From the NCBI GenBank assembly GCA_018820005.1, contig JAHJOS010000601.1:1-5464 (forward strand): a stretch of DNA of 5,464 nucleotides. The letters are read 5' to 3'. The position numbers and the translations under genes were made by a program. Positions within the stretch are counted from its first letter, which is position 1. Every line of letters begins with the position of its first letter. Shown here one piece after another: positions 5,113 to 5,464 of the stretch. Under the pieces are notes generated by a model. That model had not been told where the DNA came from and searched no databases. It worked only from the letters and a program-made list of their open reading frames with translations. This DNA is from Alphaproteobacteria bacterium. Its GTDB lineage: Bacteria > Pseudomonadota > Alphaproteobacteria > Rhizobiales > Devosiaceae.

Positions 5113-5464
5113 GCCAGTTCACCTGTCCATTCGGCCGCCACGGCGTCGTCCTGCTCACCGGCCAAAGCGGCGGGCCGCAATGCTCCGGCACGCTCCGCAT
5201 CAAGACGGCGCAGCGCCCAGATCGCAGCGCCACGCACAATATCAGCAGAATCGCCGAGCCGGGCTTCCACCAGCGGCAGCAGGCTCACATCGCCCGAATT
5301 GCCGATGGCGATCAAGACATTACGCAGAAACCGCGCGAGGCCAATGCGTTTGATGGGCGAACCGGCAAACAGCGCGCGAAAACCGGCATCGTCCAGTTGC
5401 ACCAGATCGGCCAGGGCCGGACCATCAAGCTCGGGCCGCGCCTGCAACCGCGCCTCGCGGCTGA
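5109..5464 (-). CDS. queG: Epoxyqueuosine reductase, C-terminal part (5' end outside window)
   Basis: QueG is a cobalamin- and 4Fe-4S-dependent reductase that converts epoxyqueuosine to queuosine at the wobble position (G34) of tRNAs for Tyr, His, Asn and Asp, the last step of queuosine synthesis. Only about the last 117 residues are here. They carry the conserved block FAGSPIKRIGLARFLRNVLIAIGNSGD followed by a HEAT-like helical repeat (ADIVRGAAIWALRRLD), characteristic of the QueG C-terminal tRNA-binding region. The corrin-binding and ferredoxin domains would lie right of base 5464. The reading frame is open to the edge (S-R-E-A-R before L-Q-A-R-P-E-L), so the TTG at 5447-5445 is an internal codon and not a start. 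The TGA stop (5111-5109) overlaps the next gene's ATG. Confidence 0.88.
   Translation of the reverse strand, partial: SREARLQARPELDGPALADLVQLDDAGFRALFAGSPIKRIGLARFLRNVLIAIGNSGDVSLLPLVEARLGDSADIVRGAAIWALRRLDAERAGALRPAALAGEQDDAVAAEWTGELA

Noticed and set aside
5445..5447. TTG as a start for a 112-residue protein at the right edge
   Set aside because: The frame stays open to the window edge and the sequence is the C-terminus of QueG, so the codon is internal.

Overview
This window looks like chromosomal DNA from a GC-rich alphaproteobacterium, most likely of the Hyphomicrobiales (Rhizobiales). The evidence is the high GC content, strong third-position GC bias in all genes, an initiation factor IF-3 whose N-terminus reads M-R-R-P-M-R-P, and an epoxyqueuosine reductase C-terminus of the rhizobial type. 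The genus cannot be fixed from the sequence. It is ordinary core and near-core chromosome: I see no mobile element, tRNA, rRNA, CRISPR array or integration scar.

Layout. (1) Positions 1-436 (+) hold the C-terminal part of a small NAD(P)-binding F420 reductase-like oxidoreductase. (2) infC (translation initiation factor IF-3) lies on the minus strand at 513-1049. It is monocistronic here, with an intrinsic terminator at about 450-483 shared with the converging gene on its left. Its start is best read as the non-standard codon ATT at 1049-1047, with a strong Shine-Dalgarno sequence 9 nt away. (3) A divergent intergenic region (1050-1233) carries a consensus -10 for infC. (4) Rightward, an ABHD10-like alpha/beta hydrolase (1234-1998) is followed after 110 bp, including an inverted repeat, by a divergent ribose-phosphate pyrophosphokinase paralogue (2109-3086). 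(5) From the right edge leftwards, four minus-strand genes form a tightly packed operon: queG (partial), an atypical SDR/epimerase-like protein, a RimJ/RimL-type GNAT acetyltransferase and a DUF6886-type protein. All three junctions are 4-bp ATGA start/stop overlaps. The operon ends 9 bp from the end of the converging pyrophosphokinase gene.

How the genes work together. infC and queG both act in translation (initiation-codon selection and tRNA queuosine modification), but they are not in one unit. The queG operon appears translationally coupled from end to end. The last gene (DUF6886) has no recognisable ribosome-binding site and probably depends on reinitiation after the acetyltransferase. 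The pyrophosphokinase keeps the catalytic Lys/Arg pair and several ligand positions of PRPP synthases but differs at ATP-recognition, metal-site and PRPP-loop positions, so it is probably not the housekeeping Prs. I found no convincing new biological system. The best leads are the variant PRPP synthase, the infC start-site hairpin and the coupled queG operon with its uncharacterised partners.
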